From contig ONWI01000001.1 in the NCBI GenBank assembly GCA_900321515.1, positions 1-6,207 of the forward strand: a stretch of DNA of 6,207 bases. Reading direction: 5' to 3'. Below the pieces are notes generated by a model. It had not been told where the DNA came from. It searched no databases and saw only the letters and a list, made by a program, of their open reading frames with translations. This DNA comes from an uncultured Eubacteriales bacterium (lineage in GTDB: Bacteria; Bacillota; Clostridia; Oscillospirales; Acutalibacteraceae). This document shows, one piece after another, positions 1-5,465 of the stretch. How positions within the stretch are numbered: position 1 is the stretch's first letter; each line of letters begins with the position of its first letter. The position numbers were made by a program, and so were the translations under genes.

Positions 1-350
1 AATTCGCCCATATAGACTTCCTGTTCGCTCATATAGCCGGTTTCCCTGTTAGTCAGCCTGGCGGTTACATAGAGGGTAGCGGAATAGGTTGCGTCGCGGA
101 GCTTGCACTCTTCGATAGTGTACTTTGGCTCGTAATTGATGCGAAAATCGATGAATTCGAGCAGAAGATTGCCGGTATGATCCACGATCCCCGAGGAATC
201 GTCAAAAATTTCCCTCAGTCCGCGGTCAAGAAACCACTGATAGGAATTTTTCTGCACCTCGATGAGATTGGGCATCTCCAGCACTTCGGTGATCTTTGAA
301 AAGGACATTCTGGTATTTCTGCCGTTTTGAACTTTTGTGACATTCACCAT
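1..350 (-). CDS. rpoB: DNA-directed RNA polymerase subunit beta, N-terminal fragment
   Basis: This is the start of the beta subunit of RNA polymerase, the essential cytoplasmic transcription enzyme. Reading leftward from ATG at 350 gives 116 codons before the window edge. The protein begins MVNVTKVQNG and contains EVLEMPNLIEVQKNSYQWFL at residues 23-42, then GIVDHTGNL and the YEPKYTIEECKLRDATYSA segment. This is the conserved opening of Firmicutes RpoB (protrusion/beta1 region). A GGAGTG ribosome binding site lies about 11 nt upstream of the start. Only about a tenth of the usual length of roughly 1,150-1,300 residues is present, and the catalytic regions and rpoC would lie to the left. In most Firmicutes rplL immediately precedes rpoB. 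Here the upstream side is instead a 450-bp intergenic region with its own strong promoter and a divergent gene. Identification is very secure. Confidence 0.97.
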   Translation of the reverse strand, partial: MVNVTKVQNGRNTRMSFSKITEVLEMPNLIEVQKNSYQWFLDRGLREIFDDSSGIVDHTGNLLLEFIDFRINYEPKYTIEECKLRDATYSATLYVTARLTNRETGYMSEQEVYMGE

Positions 351-447
351 TTTCTTAGCTTCACTCCATTCAGAATACTTCGGAAAAAAATCTCGTCAAG
401 CTTGCCGTGGAAAAAGTTTGTGCAACCTCACTATGAGAATTTTTCGC

Positions 448-472
448 TTTAACAAAGATTATTTTTGTTAAA
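448..472. repeat. Perfect 9-bp inverted repeat in the rpoB leader
   Basis: The arms TTTAACAAA (448-456) and TTTGTTAAA (464-472) are perfect inverted copies separated by 7 bases. In the rpoB transcript this would form an AU-rich stem-loop about 100 nt before the start codon. As DNA it could equally be a dyad operator. No T-run follows it, so it is not an evident terminator. Confidence 0.6.
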
Positions 473-508
473 CATCAACTAATTTGAGGAATATTTAATA
501 ATTCGACC

Positions 509-529
509 CTCAAAAAAGCGATTTTTGAG
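509..529. repeat. Perfect 8-bp inverted repeat near the 5' end of the rpoB leader
   Basis: The arms CTCAAAAA (509-516) and TTTTTGAG (522-529) are perfect inverted copies around a 5-base loop. The stem lies about 40 nt downstream of the predicted rpoB start site. Its inner arm (508-514, CCTCAAA on the plus strand) is also exactly complementary to TTTGAGG at 483-489, so two mutually exclusive pairings are possible. Confidence 0.5.
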
Positions 530-573
530 CAAAAAAGCCCACGGTCACTTTTCCCATTTTAAGCTATTAAATA

Positions 574-602
574 AGTATATCACAGCCATTTTAATTTGTC
601 AA
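574..602 (-). promoter_or_regulatory. rpoB promoter, sigma-A type with extended -10
   Basis: On the minus strand a consensus -35 box TTGACA (602-597) is followed by exactly 17 bp and a -10 box TATACT (579-574). The sequence TGA immediately before the -10 supplies an extended -10 TGn motif. The DNA just upstream is A/T-tract-rich, resembling an UP element. Near-perfect match, ideal spacing and correct orientation to rpoB make this a confident prediction of a strong vegetative promoter. Confidence 0.88.
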
Positions 603-642
603 TAGCATTGAAAAATTATTTTTTTGTTCGTCATTTTGACTA

Positions 643-660
643 TTTGAGCAATTTGAACAA
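643..660. repeat. Tandem 9-bp direct repeat between the divergent promoters
   Basis: TTTGAGCAA (643-651) is followed immediately by TTTGAACAA (652-660), identical except for one base. It lies upstream of both promoters, about 40 bp from the rpoB -35 box and about 70 bp from the rightward -35 box. It could be a regulator binding site, or only low-complexity sequence. Nothing identifies a binding protein. Confidence 0.35.
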
Positions 661-727
661 CTGCCGCTTGCAATCGCTATTTATAATGAAAAGAAGATAT
701 AAAATAAAAGAAAAATATCAAAAAAAA

Positions 728-756
728 TTGACAAATCGACTTAATAAATGTAAAAT
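728..756 (+). promoter_or_regulatory. Promoter of the pyruvyl transferase-family gene
   Basis: A perfect TTGACA (728-733) and TAAAAT (751-756) are separated by 17 bp. A run of A-rich sequence directly upstream (about 700-727) resembles an UP element. The predicted transcript start near 763 leaves a leader of about 38 nt ending in the ribosome binding site. No hairpin or operator is visible in this short leader. Confidence 0.85.
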
Positions 757-800
757 ATAAAAGTACGGTTTTAATCCTTTATCGAAGGAAGGAATTTTAT

Positions 801-2162
801 TTGAAGATATTGATAGTTTCATGTGTGGATGACAATTTCGGAGACAACCTTATCAGAATATGCTTTGAGAAGCTGCTGCGCACGGTTCTCAAAAACCTCG
901 GAGCGGATCTCACGTCGATTGAGCTTGCGAAAATGCCGCATAAGGCGATTGACAAAGATCTGATTATTTCTTCGGATATTCTTTTCTTTGCAGGCGGCGG
1001 CTTGTTCGGAATCAATTATATGAATAATTATCAGTTTGTTGAAGAGATAATCCGCATTGCAGATCAGCACAATGTCCCGGTTGTGCTCTCGTCAATAGGC
1101 GCAAATAATATGGGGGTAAACAGTGAAAACGAACACCTGCTCAGCGAACTGCTCAGGCGCAGATGCTTCAAAGCGGTTTCGGTCAGAGAAAATCCTGAGA
1201 TGTTCCGCAGATATGCCGAGGGCGCAGATTATGAAATAATCCAGGTGTGCGATCCCGCTGTGTGGACCAAGTATGTGTATGACTCTCATCTCGGCAAAAT
1301 AAGCCGTCCCGACAGGAGAGTTGTGGGAATCAACGTAGTTCGCGGTGGTCTGTTCGGTGATAACGATAAGCCGTGGAAGCTCGGCGACGAGATGAATTAC
1401 ATGGACGAAATGAGAAAGCGGCTTGAAAACAGCGGCGTCGAATATGCATTTTATACCAACGGCAGCTTTCTTGACAATAATTCGCTTCTGTATTTCGTCA
1501 GGGAATACAATGTCCCGAAAGAGCGTATAATAATCCCACAGTCCACAAGGCAGCTTGTGGAAACCATATGTGGCTTTACATCAGTAGCGGCAATAAGAAT
1601 GCATTCGTCGATAATATCGTATGCGCTTGACGTTCCGTCAGTAAATCTGGTGTGGAACGATAAAGTTCGGTTTTTTTACCAGAACATAGGCTATCCGGAC
1701 AGAGCGATAAGCATAGAGGATTGGAACGCAGAAAGCGTTCTGGAAAGACTTTCGGCAATAGAGAACGATCCCGCTGATACTCCCGACAGGGAGTATCAGA
1801 TGTCGCTCTATGACTTCCTGTTTGACATTATGAAGGATTTCCTGGGTGTTCCTGACGGCGCGGCAGAAAAATACGACTTTGACCGCGTCAGCAGCGAGCT
1901 GATGAACGATCCCGTGTCGCTGCAGGAGGACCTGGACGAGCTTGTCATCAAGGTGCAGAAGGGGGAGAAGCATTACCTTTCCAGATTTGTCGAGATGAAA
2001 AAACAGGATAAGGAATTCAGACAGCTCAAAAAGGAATGCGCAAAAAAAGACAAGGAAATTGAACGGCTCAAAAAGGAAAACAGCAAGCTCAACAATCTGT
2101 TTGTGGTCAGGACCTACAAAAAACTCCGCTCCTTAAAGAAAAAAATATTCGGCGGCAAATAA
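801..2162 (+). CDS. Polysaccharide pyruvyl transferase family protein with coiled-coil tail
   Basis: This 453-residue protein looks like the CsaB/WcaK family (PF04230), which includes ketal-pyruvate transferases acting on cell-wall or exopolysaccharide sugars with phosphoenolpyruvate as donor. Visible family features are the N-terminal NFGDN (12-16), GGGLFG (65-70), SSIGANNMG (97-105), SVRE (127-130), DPA (151-153) and the late RMHSSI motif (266-271). After the catalytic part (to about 300) comes a linker, then a lysine/glutamate-rich coiled coil (about 395-432) and a basic C-terminus (RTYKKLRSLKKK), a tail style often seen on envelope glycosyltransferases. There is no signal peptide, so it is cytoplasmic or membrane-peripheral. 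The start is TTG at 801, supported by AAGGAAGGA about 7 nt upstream and by the leading residues MKILIVSC expected of the fold. The following gene starts 61 nt later without a visible terminator. The sugar acceptor cannot be told, and some family members may not be pyruvyl transferases. Confidence 0.85.
   Translation: MKILIVSCVDDNFGDNLIRICFEKLLRTVLKNLGADLTSIELAKMPHKAIDKDLIISSDILFFAGGGLFGINYMNNYQFVEEIIRIADQHNVPVVLSSIGANNMGVNSENEHLLSELLRRRCFKAVSVRENPEMFRRYAEGADYEIIQVCDPAVWTKYVYDSHLGKISRPDRRVVGINVVRGGLFGDNDKPWKLGDEMNYMDEMRKRLENSGVEYAFYTNGSFLDNNSLLYFVREYNVPKERIIIPQSTRQLVETICGFTSVAAIRMHSSIISYALDVPSVNLVWNDKVRFFYQNIGYPDRAISIEDWNAESVLERLSAIENDPADTPDREYQMSLYDFLFDIMKDFLGVPDGAAEKYDFDRVSSELMNDPVSLQEDLDELVIKVQKGEKHYLSRFVEMKKQDKEFRQLKKECAKKDKEIERLKKENSKLNNLFVVRTYKKLRSLKKKIFGGK
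1774..1799. repeat. Perfect 11-bp inverted repeat inside the pyruvyl transferase-family gene
   Basis: CTGATACTCCC (1774-1784) and GGGAGTATCAG (1789-1799) are exact inverted copies around the 4-base loop GACA. The stem would form in the mRNA over codons about 325-333, in the linker after the conserved catalytic part and before the coiled coil. No T-run follows, so it is not an obvious terminator. Function unknown. Confidence 0.75.
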
Positions 2163-2223
2163 AACGCAATGTTTCCGGATGTATTGAAAAATTGAAAAAA
2201 ATTTAATTCAGGATGTGATAATT

Positions 2224-2817
2224 ATGAAAAGAATGGCTGCGTTATTGATTGTTATGTTGATCGCGATAAGCGGCACATGCTTTACGGCGTCCGCCTCAGC
2301 CAACAAAAGATCCACCAAGAAGCCATACTATGCCGAATCCATTAAGCCGGGCAGGTATAATATCAATGTTACCTCCAACTGGGCGCTGTTCAAGATTGAA
2401 GCATGCGAGCTGTTGGTCGAGGACGGAAAAATGACGGCAGAAATGACCGTCAACACCAAAGAATACAGTAAAATGTACATGGGTACTTATCAAGAAGCAG
2501 AAAGAGCTTTCGAGCACGACTTTATCATTTATCACGAAACTTCCGATGGCAAATACGCCTTTACCGTTCCTGTCGAAGCGCTCAATAAGGAGATAGCCTG
2601 TGCCGTCTACAAAGATGAAAAGCAGTTGTGGTACGACAGGACGCTGGTATTTAAAACAGACGCCATTCCGGAATCTGCATTTATCCGCACCGGTATATTT
2701 GCCCTTTTCCAGAAGGGCACCACGACTTACATCGTGCTTGTCGTTGTCCTTTTCCTGCTTCTCGTCGGCGTGAGGGTCTTGCTGCGTCTTTATATGCACA
2801 AATTAAGAACCCGGTGA
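2224..2817 (+). CDS. Secreted, C-terminally membrane-anchored protein of unknown function
   Basis: This is a 197-residue protein. Residues 1-26 form a signal peptide (MKRM, hydrophobic core, ending SASA before NK). A soluble domain spans about 38-148 with alternating beta-type sequence: KPGRYNINV (41-49), LLVEDGKMTAEMTV (63-76), YSKMYMGT (81-88), FTVPVEALNKEIACAVY (113-129) and WYDRTLVF (136-143). A single membrane helix lies at about 167-185 with a basic cytoplasmic tail (RLYMHKLRTR), giving type I topology with the domain outside. The pattern recalls small Ig/NEAT-like extracellular domains common in clostridial surface proteins, but I cannot assign a ligand. ATG 2224 is preferred because AGGATGTG (2210-2217) sits 6 nt upstream; GTG 2215 would overlap that site. 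It lies 61 nt after the pyruvyl transferase-family gene with no clear promoter or terminator between, so an operon is likely. Confidence 0.8.
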   Translation: MKRMAALLIVMLIAISGTCFTASASANKRSTKKPYYAESIKPGRYNINVTSNWALFKIEACELLVEDGKMTAEMTVNTKEYSKMYMGTYQEAERAFEHDFIIYHETSDGKYAFTVPVEALNKEIACAVYKDEKQLWYDRTLVFKTDAIPESAFIRTGIFALFQKGTTTYIVLVVVLFLLLVGVRVLLRLYMHKLRTR

Positions 2818-2842
2818 TAATCTTTGTCTAAAATTTTCAAGT

Positions 2843-2889
2843 CATATGCAAGCCGCCCTGTTCAATAAGGACAGGGCGGCTTGCATATG
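2843..2889. terminator. Perfect 19-bp hairpin between convergent genes, probable bidirectional terminator
   Basis: The arms at 2843-2861 and 2871-2889 are perfect 19-nt inverted copies, with a GC-rich core (GCCGCCCTG against CAGGGCGGC) and a 9-base loop. The hairpin lies 25 nt after the plus-strand stop at 2817 and only 5 nt after the minus-strand permease stop at 2895, so it can serve both converging transcripts. The following sequence is only weakly T-rich (plus side GCTATTTATGAT; minus side GAAAATTTTAGAC) rather than a classic U-tract. It may end transcription less efficiently than its stem suggests, or act also as an mRNA 3'-end stabiliser. Confidence 0.8.
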
Positions 2890-2894
2890 GCTAT

Positions 2895-3713
2895 TTATGA
2901 TCCGGCGGATTTATACTTTCGCACGCCGAATCGCCAAAGCGCATAGCACGGCAAAAGAAACAGCAGAGCCGCAACGGGAAGAAACGCGAAAAGAATATTG
3001 TCGCTTCGTCCGGTTATGAATTGCAGCGGATAAAGCTGTACCAGTGTATATGGGATGACGAAAGTGCAGAATCTGGTCATTCTTTTGCCGTAGACGTCAA
3101 TCGGATACTGACCGTATTCTCTGGCGCCATCGGTAAAAATATTGATCACTTCCAGACCTTCCATGGTAAAGAAGCACAGGGAGGCGTTTATCAGGAATAT
3201 CCCGCAGAATACGGCGGTTCCGCAAATCACGGTAAGGATTACCGTGATTACTTTTATGAAATCCCAGTCTGTTCCGGAGCGGGATATTCCGTAGCCAAAA
3301 ATAACAATTGCCTGTAGCATTTTGCTTAACCTTGTAGGCTCGAAATTATCTCCCAAGACCTGCAATATCTCGTTCCGCGGACGTGTCATAATTCTGTCGA
3401 ACGTCCCCTGACGCACAATTCTTGAAAAACTGTCGAATCCTCTTGCCACACATTCGGCGAGCGAAAATTCCATTACCACTATAGAATAGCAGAACAGCAC
3501 ATCGCTGTATGTGTATCCGGCGATGGAGTGAAATCGTCTGAAAAGAAAAAAAATCCCCACAAACGCGTTGAATGATGAAAGAAACTGTCCGAGCGACGTC
3601 AATATGAATGATTTCTTATACTGCATCATGCAACGTATCTTAACTGAAATATAATGGAAGTACAGTTTTACGGCGGATGTTTTGTGTTGACAGTTCTGTT
3701 TTTCTTTATTCAT
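2895..3713 (-). CDS. ABC-2 type exporter permease (COG3694 / PF06182-like)
   Basis: This 272-residue polytopic membrane protein is the third gene of the ABC operon. Hydrophobic segments lie at about 36-58, 68-88, 133-142, 153-183, 216-233 and 240-259, consistent with about six helices. The conserved signature of this permease family is the segment FTDGAREYGQYPIDVYGK (193-210), followed by FVIPYTLVQLYPLQFITG (218-235). RQGTFDRIMTRP (101-112) is the cytoplasmic loop expected to contact the ATPase. The family pairs with a COG4587-type permease to make a heterodimeric channel driven by a COG4586-type ATPase; both partners are immediately upstream. ATG 3713 has an AGGGAGG ribosome binding site (3730-3724) that lies inside the end of the preceding permease gene, only 6 nt between the two genes, implying translational coupling. 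The substrate is unknown. Confidence 0.88.
   Translation of the reverse strand: MNKEKQNCQHKTSAVKLYFHYISVKIRCMMQYKKSFILTSLGQFLSSFNAFVGIFFLFRRFHSIAGYTYSDVLFCYSIVVMEFSLAECVARGFDSFSRIVRQGTFDRIMTRPRNEILQVLGDNFEPTRLSKMLQAIVIFGYGISRSGTDWDFIKVITVILTVICGTAVFCGIFLINASLCFFTMEGLEVINIFTDGAREYGQYPIDVYGKRMTRFCTFVIPYTLVQLYPLQFITGRSDNILFAFLPVAALLFLLPCYALWRFGVRKYKSAGS
3225..3249. repeat. Perfect 11-bp inverted repeat inside the downstream permease gene
   Basis: AATCACGGTAA (3225-3235) and TTACCGTGATT (3239-3249) are exact inverted copies around a 3-base loop. On the coding strand it encodes the near-palindromic membrane-helix stretch VITVILTVI (residues 155-163). It may be an accident of alternating I/V/T codons in a membrane helix rather than a functional RNA structure. 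Confidence 0.65.
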
Positions 3714-3719
3714 ATCAAA

Positions 3720-4550
3720 TCAACCTCCCTGAACAGTGATCTTCCTTGACGCAGAACGGTAGATCAGCTTGCCGGCAGCGATAAGCGCAATTATCCAGAA
3801 CATCTGCATTAGCATTGCCTTAGCCGCGGCGCCGCCGCTTATGTTGCCGCTGTAAATCCGCAGAGGTACATTCTCCATTGAGGCGAACGGAAGCAGCTCC
3901 ACGATTCTCTGAACACCCGGAGGAAAGAAGGGGATAGGAATCACTATTCCCTGAAGTATTTCAGCCGTCATGGAGAAAATGATTCTCAGTCCCTGCGGGG
4001 AAACGGTAAAGAATGAAAGCATATATACAAGCATACACATGGCGGCTGTAACTGTCATTCCAAGTATCATGGCGATTATAAAAAGAATAAATGTAAAGAC
4101 ATCCGGCGGCAGCGTCATAGAGTACGGCTCCGGCAGAAAAAACGCTACGAGCAATATCGGAGCGCATCTCAGCAGGGCGCGCGACAGTCGGTTTGCGACG
4201 CTGCGGGCAAACCACATATTGTAAATGTCGATCGGTCTGCAAAGTTCGTAACAGATATTCCCGTCCATAATGCTGTCGAATATTTCATTTTCCATGAACC
4301 ACGTCATAAAAAGCGCCAGAAAAGCCTGCTGCATCCATATGTATGACGCGAGCTGCTCAAAGCCCATCGGGAAGGAATCGGGGTCCGACGTGTTGAAGGC
4401 ATAGAAGACTTTAATCTCCATAAACCCCCAGACGAACTGTGTGGCTATTCCAGCGATTGCCGCGGTGCGGTATTGCAGTCCCATGGCAAATCTCAGCTTA
4501 AAGAACGAGATGTATTTTTTCCATTTATTGTATATTGACAACAAACTCAT
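3720..4550 (-). CDS. ABC-2 type exporter permease (COG4587-like)
   Basis: This 276-residue polytopic membrane protein is the second gene of the ABC operon. Hydrophobic segments lie at about 28-50, 66-85, 125-139, 151-181, 190-210 and 246-264. The family-typical late segment GIVIPIPFFPPGVQRIVELL (201-220) followed by PFASMENVPLRIYSG (221-235) is clear, as is the ENEIFDSIMDGNICYELCRP cytoplasmic loop (87-106) that likely couples to the ATPase. I chose ATG 4550 because GAGGTGG (on the plus strand about 4557-4563) is an excellent ribosome binding site 6 nt upstream and overlaps the ATPase stop codon. A longer reading from 4604 would add 18 residues unlike the family and overlap the ATPase gene. 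With the COG3694-like permease 6 nt downstream it should form a heterodimeric membrane domain for export. Substrate not inferable. Confidence 0.87.
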   Translation of the reverse strand: MSLLSIYNKWKKYISFFKLRFAMGLQYRTAAIAGIATQFVWGFMEIKVFYAFNTSDPDSFPMGFEQLASYIWMQQAFLALFMTWFMENEIFDSIMDGNICYELCRPIDIYNMWFARSVANRLSRALLRCAPILLVAFFLPEPYSMTLPPDVFTFILFIIAMILGMTVTAAMCMLVYMLSFFTVSPQGLRIIFSMTAEILQGIVIPIPFFPPGVQRIVELLPFASMENVPLRIYSGNISGGAAAKAMLMQMFWIIALIAAGKLIYRSASRKITVQGG

Positions 4551-4560
4551 GCCTGCCACC

Positions 4561-5346
4561 TCATATCTCGTAAGAGCGGTAAAGCTCCGCCACCGTGCGG
4601 TCAATGTCGCCCTTGCCCGATATTTCGCTTATATCCCCATCGAGCAGAATTTTTCCTTTGCCTATGAGTATGACTCGCTTGGTTATGGCTTCTATGTCCT
4701 GCATGTCGTGAGTGGTGAGAATGATTGTCGTCTTTCTCTCGCGGTTAAGTTTTACGATGAATTCCCTCACGGCAATCTTTGAAACGGCGTCCAGACCGAT
4801 TGTAGGTTCATCGAGAAACAGAATATCCGGCGAATGCAAAAGCGACGCCGCAAGCTCGCAGCGCATTCTCTGTCCCAGGGAAAGCTGACGCGCCGGGGTG
4901 CGGAGTATTTCACCGAGATCGAGAAGTTCGGTCAGTTCGTTCTTATTCCTGCTGTAAATATCGGCAGGTATCGAATATATATCCTTCAGCAGCTCAAATG
5001 AATCTACCACGGGAACGTCCCACCAGATCTGCGAACGCTGCCCGAATACAACCCCTATTCTGGCCACATGCCCGATACGGTTCTTCCACGGAATCCGCCC
5101 GTCCACCAGACATTCGCCGCTGTCAGGGGTAAGAATGCCGCTCAGTATTTTAATGGTAGTACTTTTTCCCGCGCCGTTAGGCCCGATATAACCTACTGTC
5201 TCGCCGTCGTTTATGGAAAAGCTTATGTTGTCAAGTGCGGTGACGGTTTCGTAATCCCTCTTGAAAAAGGACTTTACAGCTTCGGAGAATCCCGCGTTGC
5301 GTTTAGTGACTCTGTACGTTTTGCGGATGTTTTTCACGACTATCAT
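4561..5346 (-). CDS. ABC exporter ATP-binding protein (COG4586-like)
   Basis: This 261-residue cytoplasmic ATPase powers the adjacent two permeases. All nucleotide-binding motifs are intact: Walker A GPNGAGKST (55-63), Q-loop FGQ (Q103), ABC signature LSLGQ (155-159), Walker B ILFLDEP (175-181), D-loop IGLD (183-186) and H-loop THD (H213). The extra N-terminal segment KRNAGFSEAVKSFFKRDYETVTAL (15-38) before the Walker A strand, and VVFGQRSQIWWDVPVVDSFE around the Q-loop, are typical of the COG4586 subgroup. Some annotation schemes call this group viologen-exporter-like; I cannot confirm any substrate. ATG 5346 is the start: AGGGGGT sits 7 nt upstream, and the longer reading from 5424 would run through the promoter -10 and -35 boxes. 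It is first in a tight three-gene operon, with 10 nt to the next start. Confidence 0.93.
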   Translation of the reverse strand: MIVVKNIRKTYRVTKRNAGFSEAVKSFFKRDYETVTALDNISFSINDGETVGYIGPNGAGKSTTIKILSGILTPDSGECLVDGRIPWKNRIGHVARIGVVFGQRSQIWWDVPVVDSFELLKDIYSIPADIYSRNKNELTELLDLGEILRTPARQLSLGQRMRCELAASLLHSPDILFLDEPTIGLDAVSKIAVREFIVKLNRERKTTIILTTHDMQDIEAITKRVILIGKGKILLDGDISEISGKGDIDRTVAELYRSYEI

Positions 5347-5395
5347 TTTGCTTACCCCCTGCGAATAATATTCTTGATTTTTTGAGCGAAAGATA

Positions 5396-5424
5396 ATTGT
5401 AACACTCTGTAATTTTTTTGTCAA
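5396..5424 (-). promoter_or_regulatory. Promoter of the ABC exporter operon
   Basis: On the minus strand TTGACA (5424-5419), a 17-bp spacer and TACAAT (5401-5396) form a near-consensus vegetative promoter, with TGT before the -10 giving an extended -10 motif. The predicted start near 5389 leaves a leader of about 43 nt. No hairpin or clear operator is visible in that leader, so the operon looks constitutive or controlled from outside the leader. Confidence 0.85.
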
Positions 5425-5465
5425 GTATTTTTATACGGATTTTTTAAATTCGCTTCCATATATTA

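Larger units (their letters stand above)
351..567 (-). promoter_or_regulatory. Predicted long 5' leader of the rpoB transcript
   Basis: If transcription starts about 7 nt after the -10 box (near 567), the rpoB mRNA has an untranslated leader of about 217 nt. Within it, in transcript order, are an 8-bp hairpin (529-509), a downstream segment (489-483) that could instead pair with the 3' arm of that hairpin, a 9-bp hairpin (472-448), a small CTCA-TAG-TGAG stem (438-428), a T-run after position 391, and the ribosome binding site. I recognise no known riboswitch, T-box or ribosomal-protein leader. Length and potential structure are seen in the sequence; any regulatory role is inferred. Confidence 0.45.
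351..800. other. Divergent AT-rich intergenic region between rpoB and the pyruvyl transferase gene
   Basis: This 450-bp stretch has no credible gene on either strand. It is much richer in A and T than the flanking coding DNA. It carries one minus-strand promoter for rpoB (574-602), one plus-strand promoter for the rightward gene (728-756), two perfect inverted repeats within the rpoB leader (448-472 and 509-529), and a short tandem direct repeat (643-660) between the two promoters. The roughly 125 bp separating the two -35 boxes is A/T-tract-rich on both sides, which could act as UP elements for both promoters. This is a reading of the sequence, not experimental evidence. Confidence 0.85.

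Noticed and set aside
448..472. Rex-type redox repressor operator
   Set aside because: A Rex site has TTGTTAA before TTAACAA with a short gap. Here the half-sites are in the opposite order (TTAACAA first, TTGTTAA second) with a 9-base gap.
449..475. Eight-codon leader peptide (MFNKNNLC) in the rpoB leader
   Set aside because: No ribosome binding site precedes it and there is no regulatory codon run. It is likely a by-product of the inverted repeat.
2215..2223. GTG start for the secreted protein
   Set aside because: The GTG is part of the AGGATGTG ribosome binding site that serves ATG 2224; starting there would leave no upstream site.
2269..2280. Lipoprotein lipobox at Cys19 of the secreted protein
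   Set aside because: The residues before the cysteine (SGT) do not fit the usual lipobox with G/A/S at -1 and L at -3. A standard signal peptidase cleavage after ASA at 24-26 fits better.
2296..2799. 167-codon minus-strand open frame opposite the secreted protein
   Set aside because: It has no ribosome binding site or recognisable domain and lies entirely opposite a gene with a signal peptide, good ribosome site and membrane anchor.
4551..4604. Longer start for the first permease giving 18 extra residues
   Set aside because: It would overlap the ATPase gene by 44 bases and lacks a ribosome binding site, while ATG 4550 has GAGGTGG 6 nt upstream.
5347..5424. Longer start for the ATPase giving 26 extra residues
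   Set aside because: The extension would contain the TTGACA and TACAAT promoter boxes, has no ribosome binding site, and is unlike the family. ATG 5346 has AGGGGGT at good spacing.
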